Assembly: GCF_003248515.1 (NCBI RefSeq)
Contig: NZ_QFOB01000005.1
Coordinates: 251,262 to 315,261, forward strand
Length of the DNA: 64,000 nucleotides
DNA from: Sphingomonas sp.
GTDB taxonomy: Bacteria > Pseudomonadota > Alphaproteobacteria > Sphingomonadales > Sphingomonadaceae
Direction: 5' to 3'
In this document: piece by piece, positions 43,450 to 52,292 of the stretch
Position numbering within the stretch: the first letter of the stretch is position 1
Layout: every line of letters begins with the position of its first letter
Translations under genes and position numbers: made by a program
Notes under the pieces: model-generated
What the model was told of the DNA's origin: nothing
The model's database searches: none
What the model saw: the letters and a program-made list of their open reading frames with translations, nothing else

Positions 43450-44379
43450 CTAGCGGATCGCGCCTTTCGCGATCAGGCGGGGGAGGAGCGTGATCGCACC
43501 GAGGATGGGCCATCGGCGCTGCCAGGGCCGGATCGTCACCTTCTGCCCGGAATGGCGCGATATCTTCCAGGCGAGATAATCGATCCCGCCCGCATAGGTG
43601 GCGCTGGCCTTGGCAAGGCGGGCGAGCGTCAGCAGCTTGCCGTTGCGACGCAGCTTCGCCCAGCGCCCGGCCGCTGCCGCCGGGCTCCAGGCGTTGGGCA
43701 CTTCACCGTTCGGGCCGACACCGTGCTCCCGTGCGATCGCGGCCAGAACGGCGCGTGCGAAGGCGTGATAGCGGGCGGGATCCGCATCGACGACGGATCC
43801 GGGACGGTTGGCGCGCTCGGCGCGAAGCTCCGCGCCATAGGTGAGGCGGAAACCCTCGCGCCAGATATCCATGTCCGCGACATCGCCGGTGCCGGTCAGC
43901 ATCGGCAGCGTCAGTTCGAACAGGGTCGGCGCCGCGCGGGCGATGGCGTCGACGATGGCGGCCGTCGCGATATCGCCCGCCACCCAGACCAGCCGTGAGG
44001 GCTGGGCGAAGCGGGCCCAGACGGAGACTGTCTCCGCCTCCGGGCCGTTGAGACGGGCGAAATCGTCAGCGCTCAGCACCGCATATTTGGCGATCAGCCC
44101 TTCATGCTCGAACGGGAAGACGTTTGGCGGAAGCAGGCGATTGGCGCGCGCCAGCCACGCACGATCGAAGGCCCGGCCATAGCTTTCGACGATCAGGTAG
44201 AAATCCAGCATCAGCCCGTCGAACGACTGTTCGCGCAGACAGGAGCCGTAGAAGAGCACGCCCAGCGCGGACGGATGCCGCGCGGCGATGGCGGCCGCCA
44301 TGGCATTCACGGCGGCCGGCACGGGAACGGCCAGTTCGGCGGCGACGAGGTCGCGGAGCGCCGGCGCCCCTGCGCTCAC
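43450..44379 (-). CDS. Tam41-like nucleotidyltransferase, candidate phosphatidate cytidylyltransferase
   Basis: The protein has 309 residues from GTG 44379, 5 nt after the stop of the diacylglycerol-kinase-family gene. The N-terminal part has a nucleotidyltransferase pattern: VLFYGSC (Gly45-Ser46), then FDGLMLDFYLIV with Asp54 and Asp59. Next come KYAVLSADDF and SVWARFAQPSRLVW, which parallel the KYGVIS and AGRLQKP segments of mitochondrial Tam41 (CDP-diacylglycerol synthase). The C-terminus (YAGGIDYLAWKISRHSG) also recalls Tam41 members. Tam41 turns phosphatidate and CTP into CDP-diacylglycerol, and the neighbour would supply phosphatidate. Homology is from memory and needs a profile search. 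Confidence 0.6.
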   Translation of the reverse strand: MSAGAPALRDLVAAELAVPVPAAVNAMAAAIAARHPSALGVLFYGSCLREQSFDGLMLDFYLIVESYGRAFDRAWLARANRLLPPNVFPFEHEGLIAKYAVLSADDFARLNGPEAETVSVWARFAQPSRLVWVAGDIATAAIVDAIARAAPTLFELTLPMLTGTGDVADMDIWREGFRLTYGAELRAERANRPGSVVDADPARYHAFARAVLAAIAREHGVGPNGEVPNAWSPAAAAGRWAKLRRNGKLLTLARLAKASATYAGGIDYLAWKISRHSGQKVTIRPWQRRWPILGAITLLPRLIAKGAIR

Positions 44380-44383
44380 GGGA

Positions 44384-45349
44384 TCAGGCCGCGAGGCGGA
44401 CGAAGGGCAGGGGATCGGTGTGGCGCAGCACGATGGTGCGGCCGGCGCCGGCCTGGAACACTTCGCCATCGAGGATCACGCTCGAACGATCGCCCGAGAT
44501 GCGAATCTCGTCGCCGCTTTCCACCTGCATGCCATGGAGCCGGCCATAATCGAGCTTGCCGAGGGCGCTCGTGATGACGGCGCGCAGCAGGGCCAGCGGA
44601 TTCTGATCGACAACCAGCAGCTGCAACGCGCCGAGCCTGCCGCTCGCAGGTACGTTCGATCCCAGCAGCAGCTTGCGCAGCGTCGTCACGATCAGCAGCG
44701 AGAAATGGCCCTGTATCTGGCCCTGGCGGATCAGCTGGACCTTCACGGCGGAGGGACGGGGCGGCAGGAAGGCCGCGCGCATCCCCAGCACGAGCGAGAG
44801 CATCAGCGCGAAGAAGGTGAGGATGTGGCTCAGCCAGTTGGGCAGGCCGAGCGGGTAGATCTTGTTGCGGCAATAGAGGATCGAATCGGCCAGCCCCGCG
44901 CCGCCGAGGAACATGCCGAGCACGGGCGCGCCATCATCCTCACTAAGAGCGATCAGTTCACGGCTGACGATATGATCCTGGAGCGGACCGCGTGCGATTT
45001 CCAGCACGCGCTCCAGCGCCACGATGGGATCGCCGACCGCGCCCAGATCCAGCGCGATCAGATTGGTCTTGCCGTTGGGCAGCACCGCCACGGGCGGCGG
45101 CTTCGTGCCGAACTGGCCGCCATGATAAAGCTCGGTCAGCGTCGACTGGACCGTACCGTCGCCGCCATTGATGACGAGGATGGCGGGATCGACGCGGGCA
45201 ATCGTCTTCAGCGCCGCGCCGATCTGGTCCGCGCTTTCCACCTCATAGTGGAAAATTTCCGGATGATCGGCGCAGAAAGTGCGGACGCGCGGCAGCAAGG
45301 ACCGGTTGCCGGTCGATTGCGGGTTTGAAAGAAGCGCGATCCGGGTCAT
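44384..45349 (-). CDS. Diacylglycerol-kinase catalytic-domain protein
   Basis: The protein has 321 residues. The N-terminal ATP-binding domain has IALLSNPQSTGNRSLLP and VINGGDGTVQSTLTEL (GGDGT), then VAVLPNGKTNLIALDLG. The C-terminal beta-rich domain ends with EIRISGDRSSVILDGEVFQAG. Members phosphorylate diacylglycerol, sphingoid or other lipid alcohols. Here the Tam41-like neighbour favours diacylglycerol, but ceramide-type lipids are abundant in sphingomonads and cannot be excluded. It lies 8 nt downstream of a DUF2141 gene. Confidence 0.85.
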   Translation of the reverse strand: MTRIALLSNPQSTGNRSLLPRVRTFCADHPEIFHYEVESADQIGAALKTIARVDPAILVINGGDGTVQSTLTELYHGGQFGTKPPPVAVLPNGKTNLIALDLGAVGDPIVALERVLEIARGPLQDHIVSRELIALSEDDGAPVLGMFLGGAGLADSILYCRNKIYPLGLPNWLSHILTFFALMLSLVLGMRAAFLPPRPSAVKVQLIRQGQIQGHFSLLIVTTLRKLLLGSNVPASGRLGALQLLVVDQNPLALLRAVITSALGKLDYGRLHGMQVESGDEIRISGDRSSVILDGEVFQAGAGRTIVLRHTDPLPFVRLAA

Positions 45350-45357
45350 GTTTCCTG

Positions 45358-45891
45358 TCAGCGTTCCGCAGTCGCGACCGGCTTCACCGATCCGCCCTGC
45401 ACATAATTGAGAACCACGGGCACCTTCGTCACGCCCGCCACCTTCACCTCCACCGAGGCGGGCGAGGGGCGGCGCTTGAAGATCACATCCATCAGCGAGA
45501 AGCTGGGATTGCCGGAAAAGCCGCCGCCATCCGACATGTCCGATTTGCCGCTGCCATTCACGTCATGCCGGATCGAGACGGCATAGGTGCCGGCGCGGGG
45601 CACGGGCATGCACACCTCCATCGATCCGCTGGTGGGCGTGGGCAGCTCGATCCGCTCGATATAGGCGCCCTTGTCGAAATAGGTCTTGGGATCGCCGCCA
45701 TAGGATTGAAGGCGGATCATCCCGGTGCGGCTCTTGAGCCCCAGTACATGGACCAGCATGGCCTGTTTCTCGGATCCCGGCGCGCAATCGGCGGCGTGCG
45801 GACCCACGATCGCGGCGGTGGCCGCGACGGGCGCGACGACGCTGCCCGCGCAGAGCGCGGCGGCGGCGACAGGCACGAGAAGTTTAGACAT
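45358..45891 (-). CDS. Exported DUF2141 protein
   Basis: The protein has 177 residues from ATG 45891, with a signal peptide (MSKLLVPVAAAALCAGSVVAPVAATA). The DUF2141 core follows: a beta-sandwich-like pattern with VHVLGLKSRTGMIRLQSYGG, TYAVSIRHDVNGSGKSDMS (a Ca2+-type DxNxxGxxD loop) and ASVEVKVAGVTKVPVVLNYV. The function is unknown. It heads the three-gene minus-strand group with the lipid kinase and Tam41-like gene. Confidence 0.82.
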   Translation of the reverse strand: MSKLLVPVAAAALCAGSVVAPVAATAAIVGPHAADCAPGSEKQAMLVHVLGLKSRTGMIRLQSYGGDPKTYFDKGAYIERIELPTPTSGSMEVCMPVPRAGTYAVSIRHDVNGSGKSDMSDGGGFSGNPSFSLMDVIFKRRPSPASVEVKVAGVTKVPVVLNYVQGGSVKPVATAER

Positions 45892-46026
45892 GACCAACCA
45901 ACTCCCGGAAGCTATAGGCCACCGCCACCGGCGATGGGCGAAACACGCCCCCATGCCGACTGCAGATTGGCGGCGATTGCGGCCAGATCATGGTGACGGA
46001 GCGTCGGCATTTTGAATTCTGGCAAG

Positions 46027-47217
46027 ATGGTCGATCGTTACCTCGCCCGCCTGATCGCCGTGCCGCTGGCGGCGACCCTGGTGATCGCGGCGATGCTGCT
46101 GCTGCTCGACAAGATGCTTCGCCTGTTCGATTTCGTCGCGCAGGAAGGCGGGCCGGTCAGCGTGGTGTGGCGGATGCTGGCGAGTCTGATCCCCGAATAT
46201 CTTTCACTCGGCATCCCGATCGGGCTGATGCTGGGCATATTGCTCGCCTTCCGCAGGCTGGCCACCACATCCGAACTGGATGTGATGCAGGCGGTGGGCA
46301 TGAGCTATGGCCGGCTGCTGCGCGTGCCCTTTTATTATGCGGGCGCGCTGGCCTTCGTGAATCTCGCCATCGTCGGCTTCGTCCAGCCTTATGCGCGCTA
46401 TGCCTATGAGGGGCTGCGCTACGAGCTGCGCTCCGGCGCGCTCGGCGCATCGATCAAGGTGGGCGAATTCACCAAGCTGGGCAAGAAGATGACGCTCCGG
46501 GTGGAGCGCAGCCAGGATGGCGGGCGCGAGCTTTCCGGCCTGTTCGTGATGGCGCAGGGCGATGACGGCAAGAGCCTTGCGGTGACGGCCGAGCATGGCC
46601 GCTTCATGGCGACCGACGATCCCGACACGATCATCCTGCGCCTGCGCAACGGCAGCCTCGTCCACAATGCGCCCGGCTTCGCCGCCCCGCGCGTTCTGAC
46701 CTTCGTGAATCACGATCTGCCGATCGATCTGCCGCGCGAGGAGAAGTTCCGGCTGCGCGGCGGGCGCGACGGGGAGATGACGATTCCCGAACTCGTCCGA
46801 TCGGGCCACAAGAACGGCAATCCCCTGCTGGAGCGTGCCCGCAGCCGCGCCGAATATCATTTCCGCATGGTGGAGGTGGCGACGATGCTGCTGCTGCCGC
46901 TGCTCGCGGTCGCGCTGGCCGTGCCGCCCAAGAGATCCAGTTCGGCGCTCGGCGTCTTTCTCTCGATCGTGATGATCGTGACCTATCACAAGGTGAATGA
47001 ATATGCGGAGGCGCTCGGCAGCCTCGGGAAGATCGATCCGTTGATCGCCCTGTGGGTGCCCTTCGCGATCTTCGCGGGGCTGATCTGGTGGATGTATCAT
47101 ACGCTGGCGCACAAGCCGGGCGGACAGCCGATCGGCGCGCTCGAGCGCAGCGCCGACAAGGCGTGGAAATGGGTGCGCAGCCGATTCTCCAGTGATCGCA
47201 AGGGCAAGCCGGCATGA
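46027..47217 (+). CDS. lptF: Glycolipid/LPS export permease LptF
   Basis: The inner-membrane permease of the LptB2FG exporter has 396 residues from ATG 46027, with six membrane spans and a periplasmic beta-jellyroll between spans 3 and 4. Family motifs are YLARLIAVPLAATLVIA, LLLDKMLRLFDFVAQEGG, EYLSLGIPIGLMLGILLAFRRLA and SELDVMQAVGMSYGRLL. A TTG at 46012 with ACGGAG upstream is an alternative start. It overlaps lptG by 4 nt. Sphingomonads carry glycosphingolipids in place of LPS, so the cargo here may be such lipids. Confidence 0.9.
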   Translation: MVDRYLARLIAVPLAATLVIAAMLLLLDKMLRLFDFVAQEGGPVSVVWRMLASLIPEYLSLGIPIGLMLGILLAFRRLATTSELDVMQAVGMSYGRLLRVPFYYAGALAFVNLAIVGFVQPYARYAYEGLRYELRSGALGASIKVGEFTKLGKKMTLRVERSQDGGRELSGLFVMAQGDDGKSLAVTAEHGRFMATDDPDTIILRLRNGSLVHNAPGFAAPRVLTFVNHDLPIDLPREEKFRLRGGRDGEMTIPELVRSGHKNGNPLLERARSRAEYHFRMVEVATMLLLPLLAVALAVPPKRSSSALGVFLSIVMIVTYHKVNEYAEALGSLGKIDPLIALWVPFAIFAGLIWWMYHTLAHKPGGQPIGALERSADKAWKWVRSRFSSDRKGKPA

Positions 47218-48314
47218 GCGCCGGCCCCGGATTCCTGCCGCCGCGCACGATCGGCTGGTATCTCGCGCAGACCTTCGTCTCGCGATCGCTTGCGGTGCTG
47301 GCCGCCCTGGTACTCGTGCTCATGACGCTGGATCTGCTGGGCGAATCGGGCGACATCCTCGCCTATCCCGGCAATGGGCAGGCGGCGATCCTCCATTATG
47401 TGGCGCTGCGCGTGCCGCAGATCATCGCCCGCTTCCTGCCTTTCTCGGTCCTGCTCGGTACGCTCATCACGCTGGTGCGCATGAATGCGAACAGCGAGAT
47501 CATCTCGATGAAGGCCGCCGGCATCTCCGCGCACCAGATTCTGGCGCCGCTGGGTTTCGCCAGCCTCGCCATTGCGGGCCTTTCCTTCTGGTTCAACGAT
47601 CATGTCGTGGCGCGCTCCACCGCCGCGCTCACGGCATGGCAGAATGTCGATTACGGCCCGGTCAGGGATACGCGCGGCGTGGTCGACAATGTGTGGGTGC
47701 GCGATGGCGAGGATCTGATCCACGTCGATCACGTCACCGGGCGCGGCGCGGCCGCGCGGCTGATCGGCGTGGAATATTATGATCGCACGGCCGACAGGCT
47801 GACGGTGATCGCCAAGGGCGAGCGCGGCCAGTTCGTGAATGGCGCGTGGAAGATCGACAAGGTGCAATTGTTCGATGTTCGCAGGGGGGCGCTCCGCGAC
47901 TTCCCGTCGATGACGATCGGCAAGGGCATCGCGCCCGACCGCTTCACGCTGGCCTCCGTGGATGGCGACAGCCGTTCGTTCCGTTCCTTGTGGGAGGCGA
48001 TCGGGGAGCTTCAGGCGAGCGGCCGGCCCACCGGCGCGCTGCGCACGATCCTGTGGCACAAGATATCGGGGCCGCTCTCGACCATCCTGATGCCGCTGCT
48101 GGCGGGCGTCGCCGGCTTCGGGCTGGCGCGATCGGGGCGCCTGTTCCTCCGCGCCGTGATCGGCATGGCGCTGGGCTTCCTCTATTTCGTGGCGGACAAT
48201 TTCGCGCTGGCGATGGGCAATCTCGGTGCCTATCCGCCGCTGCTGGCCGCCTGGGCGCCCTTCCTGCTCTTTTTCCTCATCGGCGAGGCGGTGCTGATCC
48301 GCACCGAGGAGTGA
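47214..48314 (+). CDS. lptG: Glycolipid/LPS export permease LptG
   Basis: The partner permease of LptF has 366 residues and the same topology. It shows LVLMTLDLLGESGDIL, VPQIIARFLPFSVLLGTLITLVRMNANSEIISMKAAGIS (in several runs) and the C-terminal helices FGLARSGRLFLRAVIGMALGFLYFVADN. It is coupled at both ends by 4-nt overlaps, to lptF and to a flippase gene. Confidence 0.92.
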   Translation: MSAGPGFLPPRTIGWYLAQTFVSRSLAVLAALVLVLMTLDLLGESGDILAYPGNGQAAILHYVALRVPQIIARFLPFSVLLGTLITLVRMNANSEIISMKAAGISAHQILAPLGFASLAIAGLSFWFNDHVVARSTAALTAWQNVDYGPVRDTRGVVDNVWVRDGEDLIHVDHVTGRGAAARLIGVEYYDRTADRLTVIAKGERGQFVNGAWKIDKVQLFDVRRGALRDFPSMTIGKGIAPDRFTLASVDGDSRSFRSLWEAIGELQASGRPTGALRTILWHKISGPLSTILMPLLAGVAGFGLARSGRLFLRAVIGMALGFLYFVADNFALAMGNLGAYPPLLAAWAPFLLFFLIGEAVLIRTEE

Positions 48315-49861
48315 CGAGCGGGCCGGCGCCGGCGGAAGACGAATCGTCGATCATCGCCCATGAGGCCCGGCGCAAGGCGGCCAGGGGCGTGGGCTCGGTC
48401 GCGCTTTCGCGGCTGGGCGCCGTCGTCGAGGTGGTGAGCCAGCCGGCCTACACCTGGATGTTCGGCCTGCCCACCTACGGCCTCTACATGGTGCTGTGGA
48501 GCCTGGTGAACATCACAGAAAATGTTCTGGATCTGGGGGTTACCAGTGGGTTGCAGCGCATTCTTCCCGCCTGCCGCGAACCGGCCGAGCGGGCGAGGGC
48601 CGTGCGCGCGGCGCTGCTGCTGGGCGTGCTTCCCAATCTGATCGTCGGCGCGCTGGCCTGTGCGCTCGCCCCGATGATCGCCACCCTGCTGAACGTGGCG
48701 GCGGCGGATAGGGCGCAGCTCGTGATGGGCATACGCCTGTTCGCCTGGGCGTTGCCGCTGTGGGCGATCATCGAGGTGGCGACATCGGCCGTCCGCGCCA
48801 ACCATGCCTTCGGCCCGGAAGTTCGCGTGCGCCTGATGTGGGAGCAGCTCGCCCGGCTTGCGGCGGCGATCATGCTGTGGGCGGCGGGCGTGCGGACGCT
48901 GGGCCTGCTGGGCGCGCACCTGATCTCGCTCGCCTTCACGGCGGCGTCCGCGCTTCGCCTGCTCAACCGCTATGTGCCGCTGGCGGACGTGATCGCCCTG
49001 CCGGCGGGACGCGCGGCGACGCGGGACATGGCGCTGGCGGGGCTTTCCGTGCTGCCGGCCAATATCCTCAGCCGCGCGTTCAGCGATCTCGCCACGATCG
49101 TCGCCAACATGCTTGCCCCGGGCGCGGCCGGGGCCTCGGCCGCGGGCCTATATGCGATTGCGCGCAAGGTTTCGAGCATACCGCAGATCGTGCGGCAGAC
49201 GTTCAGCTATGTGCTCGGTCCGATCGCGGCGGCGGCGGCGCGCGGCGATCGCGCCACCCTCCAGGGCCTCTACGATTTCGCGGTGCGCCTGTCGCTGCTG
49301 CTCGCGGTGCCCACCTGCATCGCGCTGGCGGCCGCCGGCCCGGCCATTCTCGGCGCGTTCGCGAAGGGCGCCGAGGCGGGCCTGCCGATCCTCGTCATCC
49401 TGTCGCTCGCCCGGGGGATAGAGGCCGCGATCGGCCCGGCTTCGTCGATCCAGCAGGTGATCGGCCGGCGCGTGCTGCCGCTCATCAACAGCCTGATCGC
49501 CGTGCTGGCGGCGGGCGTGGTTCTGATGGCGACGGCGGACCGCTGGCCGGGCCTTGCCGTCGCGCTCGCCGTGGCGACGGGGCAGGTGGTGGTCGCGGTG
49601 CTCTCGATCGGCCAGCTGAGCCGGGAGGAGGGACTGGTCGCCTTCGCGCCGCCCTTCCTGAGGACGCTGCTCGTGGCGCTGGGCGCCTCGCTGGCGATCC
49701 TGCTCCTCGCCTGGGCGACATCCCCGCTGCCGCTGGCGGCGAGCGGCATGTTAACCATCATCGGCTGGCTGGCGGCGACGTGGGGCGCCCTTCGGCTGGG
49801 GCTCGTCGACTCCGACAAGCGGGCGCTGGGGAAGGCGGCCAGACGCCTCAAACTAGCGTAA
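48311..49861 (+). CDS. Polysaccharide/glycolipid flippase (MOP superfamily)
   Basis: The protein has 516 residues from GTG 48311, overlapping lptG. It has about 12-14 membrane segments, typical of Wzx/MurJ-like flippases (for example GLYMVLWSLVNITENVLDLGVTSG in the N-terminal half, and GLYAIARKVSSIPQIVRQTFSYVLGPIAAAAA in two runs). It probably flips a lipid-linked sugar unit across the inner membrane. Its coupling with lptFG suggests that the substrate belongs to the exported surface glycolipid. No polymerase or ligase is adjacent. Confidence 0.8.
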   Translation: MTSGPAPAEDESSIIAHEARRKAARGVGSVALSRLGAVVEVVSQPAYTWMFGLPTYGLYMVLWSLVNITENVLDLGVTSGLQRILPACREPAERARAVRAALLLGVLPNLIVGALACALAPMIATLLNVAAADRAQLVMGIRLFAWALPLWAIIEVATSAVRANHAFGPEVRVRLMWEQLARLAAAIMLWAAGVRTLGLLGAHLISLAFTAASALRLLNRYVPLADVIALPAGRAATRDMALAGLSVLPANILSRAFSDLATIVANMLAPGAAGASAAGLYAIARKVSSIPQIVRQTFSYVLGPIAAAAARGDRATLQGLYDFAVRLSLLLAVPTCIALAAAGPAILGAFAKGAEAGLPILVILSLARGIEAAIGPASSIQQVIGRRVLPLINSLIAVLAAGVVLMATADRWPGLAVALAVATGQVVVAVLSIGQLSREEGLVAFAPPFLRTLLVALGASLAILLLAWATSPLPLAASGMLTIIGWLAATWGALRLGLVDSDKRALGKAARRLKLA

Positions 49862-49888
49862 CTGCTGGATTTTGTGCGACAGAACGAG

Positions 49889-49910
49889 TTTCCGCAGGGA
49901 TCAGCGGAAA
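49889..49910 (+). terminator. Hairpin after the flippase gene
   Basis: TTTCCGC (49889-49895) pairs with GCGGAAA (49904-49910) over an 8-nt loop, 28 bp after the flippase stop. The following ATCGATCATT is only modestly T-rich, so it is a weak terminator candidate. Confidence 0.3.
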
Positions 49911-50040
49911 ATCGATCATTCGGTGTTCAGGAACCGGACACGGGCAATATTGTTAATATTCGCCAGATGAAGCACCGCTCCTCCCTCCCTGTCAGGATGT
50001 CCGGAAGGCGGTGTGCTGTCCATTCAGGTGAGTTGATCCG

Positions 50041-51972
50041 ATGATCTTGCCAGCCCGCGCCGCTTTCGACGCCGCGCTCCTCGACCTATCGCTCACGGCC
50101 TTCGTGGCCACTCTTTTCATTGTCGTCCAGGCACGCTCCGTTTTCGGGGTGGACGAGGAAGGCGGCCGGCAGATCGTTCCGGTCTGGACCGCCGCCGTCG
50201 CCTGCGGCCTCGTCAGCGCGATCGCCACCGATCAGGGCATGGGGGCGCTTATCGCGACCCTGCTCGTCCTGATGGGCGCGAGCCTCGCCAGCTGGCTTTC
50301 GCCCCGCCTGACTTCGGCGGGCGCGCTGCTGACGTCGGTGCAGCCGCTGCTGCTGCTCGTGACGGTGCCCTGGTCGTTCCTTGTGCTGACCGAATTGTCC
50401 TATCCCATGTGGGCGCTCACGCTCTGGGCGGTTTCCAGCGTCGTGGCGGTCGCGCTGCTCGGTTTCACGGTGGCGGGTTCGCTCGTCCGCCAGGCGACGC
50501 TGACCCATATGAGCTGGCGCCGGCCGATCGCGCCGCTGCCGCAGAAGCTGGGCCGCGATGCGCCGATGATCTCCGTTCAGGTGGCCTGCTATGCCGAGCC
50601 GCCCGAACTGGTGATCGCAACGCTGGATGGCATCGCGGCGCAGACCTACCCGAATTTCGAGGTGATGGTCTGCGACAACAACACCAAGGATGAGGCGCTG
50701 TGGCGCCCGGTGGAGGCACATTGTCGCCGCCTGAACGCCAAGCTGGGCTTCGAGCGCTTCCGCTTCTTCCACGTCGCTCCGCTGGAAGGCGCCAAGGCCG
50801 GCGCGCTGAACTGGTGCCTGGAGCGGATGAACCCGGAGGCGAAGCTCGTCGCGGTGCTGGACGCCGATTATCAGTCGCGCCCCGATTTCCTCTCGCGCCT
50901 CGCCGGCTTCTTCGACGATCCCAAGATCGGCTATGTGCAGACGCCGCACGATTATCGCGGCTACGATGCCAATCCCTATCTGCGGGCCTGCTATTGGGAA
51001 TATATGCCGACCAACAAGGTCGTATATCCCGGCATCAACGAATATAATGCCGCCTTCACGATCGGCACGATGTGCGTGGTTCGTGCAGCGGCGATCCGCG
51101 AGGTCGGTGGCTGGGCCGAATGGTGCCTGACCGAGGATAGCGAGATTTCGATCCGCCTGCGCGCCATCGGTCTGGAAGGCGTGTATCTGCCGCAGACCTT
51201 TGGCCGTGGCCTGATCCCCGAAACGTTCGAGGATTATCGCAAGCAGCGTTTCCGCTGGACGGCAGGCCCGGTGCAGCAGCTTCGCCGCTACTGGCGCTAT
51301 TTCCTGCCGCGTCCGTTCGGCCAGAAATCGGGCATCAACGGCTGGTCCAAGCTGCTGGAATTCCAGCGCAGCGCCGCGCCGATCGTGCAGCTCGTGACGA
51401 CCGGCTTCGGCCTGGTGATGATGGCGATGATGACGGTGCTGAGTGCTGCCGGCGTGCTGCCGGACGTGATCCTGCCCGCCGTGGCGTGGCCGGTTCTCCT
51501 TTCCGGCATCGCATCGACCGTGATCCTGCGCTGGCGCCGTTATCGCCTTTCGGGCTGCCGCCGGATTTCGGACATGCTGCTGGCGGAGGTGGCCGAATCG
51601 AGCCTCACGTTCGTTCAGATGACGGCCGCGATCGCCGGGCTTTCAAAGAAGCCGCAGCCGTGGACGCGCACGCCCAAGTTCGCGGTGGCGGGCTCCTGGC
51701 AGCGGGCCTTCAATGCGACCCGGCCGGAGGCGATCATCGGCGGCCTGCATGTTCTGGTGATCCTGGCGCTTTTCACCATATCGCCGCTGATCGGCGGGCA
51801 CATGACCCTGCTGGCATCGGTTTCGCTGATGCTTTCGGGCGCGCGTTTCCTCGCGGCGCCGGCGATGGCGGTGCTGGGCGAGCGCGAACTCAACCGGCAG
51901 GAAAGCCAGGCGCGCAAGGAAGCGAGCCGCTTCGCCGCGATCCGCCGCAGGACGGCCTTCAAGATCGCCTGA
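50041..51972 (+). CDS. Processive family 2 glycosyltransferase (cellulose-synthase-like)
   Basis: This inner-membrane glycan synthase has 643 residues. About four N-terminal membrane segments (1-155) precede a GT2 catalytic domain with ISVQVACYAEPPELV, the DADYQ metal site, the general-base TEDSE motif and KQRFRW (QxxRW), followed by more membrane segments. This arrangement is that of processive synthases or beta-glucan/glucomannan-type transferases. The polymer is unknown. An accurate terminator follows. It lies 179 bp after the flippase gene and may act in the same surface-glycan pathway. Confidence 0.88.
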   Translation: MILPARAAFDAALLDLSLTAFVATLFIVVQARSVFGVDEEGGRQIVPVWTAAVACGLVSAIATDQGMGALIATLLVLMGASLASWLSPRLTSAGALLTSVQPLLLLVTVPWSFLVLTELSYPMWALTLWAVSSVVAVALLGFTVAGSLVRQATLTHMSWRRPIAPLPQKLGRDAPMISVQVACYAEPPELVIATLDGIAAQTYPNFEVMVCDNNTKDEALWRPVEAHCRRLNAKLGFERFRFFHVAPLEGAKAGALNWCLERMNPEAKLVAVLDADYQSRPDFLSRLAGFFDDPKIGYVQTPHDYRGYDANPYLRACYWEYMPTNKVVYPGINEYNAAFTIGTMCVVRAAAIREVGGWAEWCLTEDSEISIRLRAIGLEGVYLPQTFGRGLIPETFEDYRKQRFRWTAGPVQQLRRYWRYFLPRPFGQKSGINGWSKLLEFQRSAAPIVQLVTTGFGLVMMAMMTVLSAAGVLPDVILPAVAWPVLLSGIASTVILRWRRYRLSGCRRISDMLLAEVAESSLTFVQMTAAIAGLSKKPQPWTRTPKFAVAGSWQRAFNATRPEAIIGGLHVLVILALFTISPLIGGHMTLLASVSLMLSGARFLAAPAMAVLGERELNRQESQARKEASRFAAIRRRTAFKIA

Positions 51973-51994
51973 CGACCACGCGATCGAATGGAAA

Positions 51995-52030
51995 GCGGGC
52001 GACACCTGTGTGTCGCCCGCTTTTGTTTGT
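51995..52030 (+). terminator. Strong intrinsic terminator after the glycosyltransferase
   Basis: A perfect 11-bp stem (GCGGGCGACAC 51995-52005, GTGTCGCCCGC 52010-52020) with a CTGT loop is followed directly by TTTTGTTTGT. It starts 22 bp after the stop codon. Confidence 0.92.
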
Positions 52031-52123
52031 CCGGCCGTGATGCCGGGCAACACCGCGCCGGCCCTTGCCGCTGGAAGCGACGGCGCTGATTTGCAGCGGC
52101 GTGGTCATCCGCCCTTTATTTAG

Positions 52124-52136
52124 GAAAAATGTTTTC
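52124..52136. promoter_or_regulatory. GAAAA-ATG-TTTTC palindrome upstream of the sugar porter
   Basis: A perfect 5+5 bp dyad lies in an AT-rich patch about 157 bp before the sugar porter start. The form is compatible with a sugar-responsive (LacI- or GntR-type) operator or promoter element. The regulator is not identified. Confidence 0.3.
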
Positions 52137-52292
52137 ATAAATGGCTCCGGCTGGAGAGGGCGGTAGAGCGCCGATCCGGCCGGGCAATGCCGGGCATCCC
52201 GCAGCGGCTTCGACAGGATCGGGCGTATCCGCCCGCGGCAATCCGAGCCCCGCTCGATTGGCGATCGGGCAAGGGTGAGGGGGGAGAGAACG

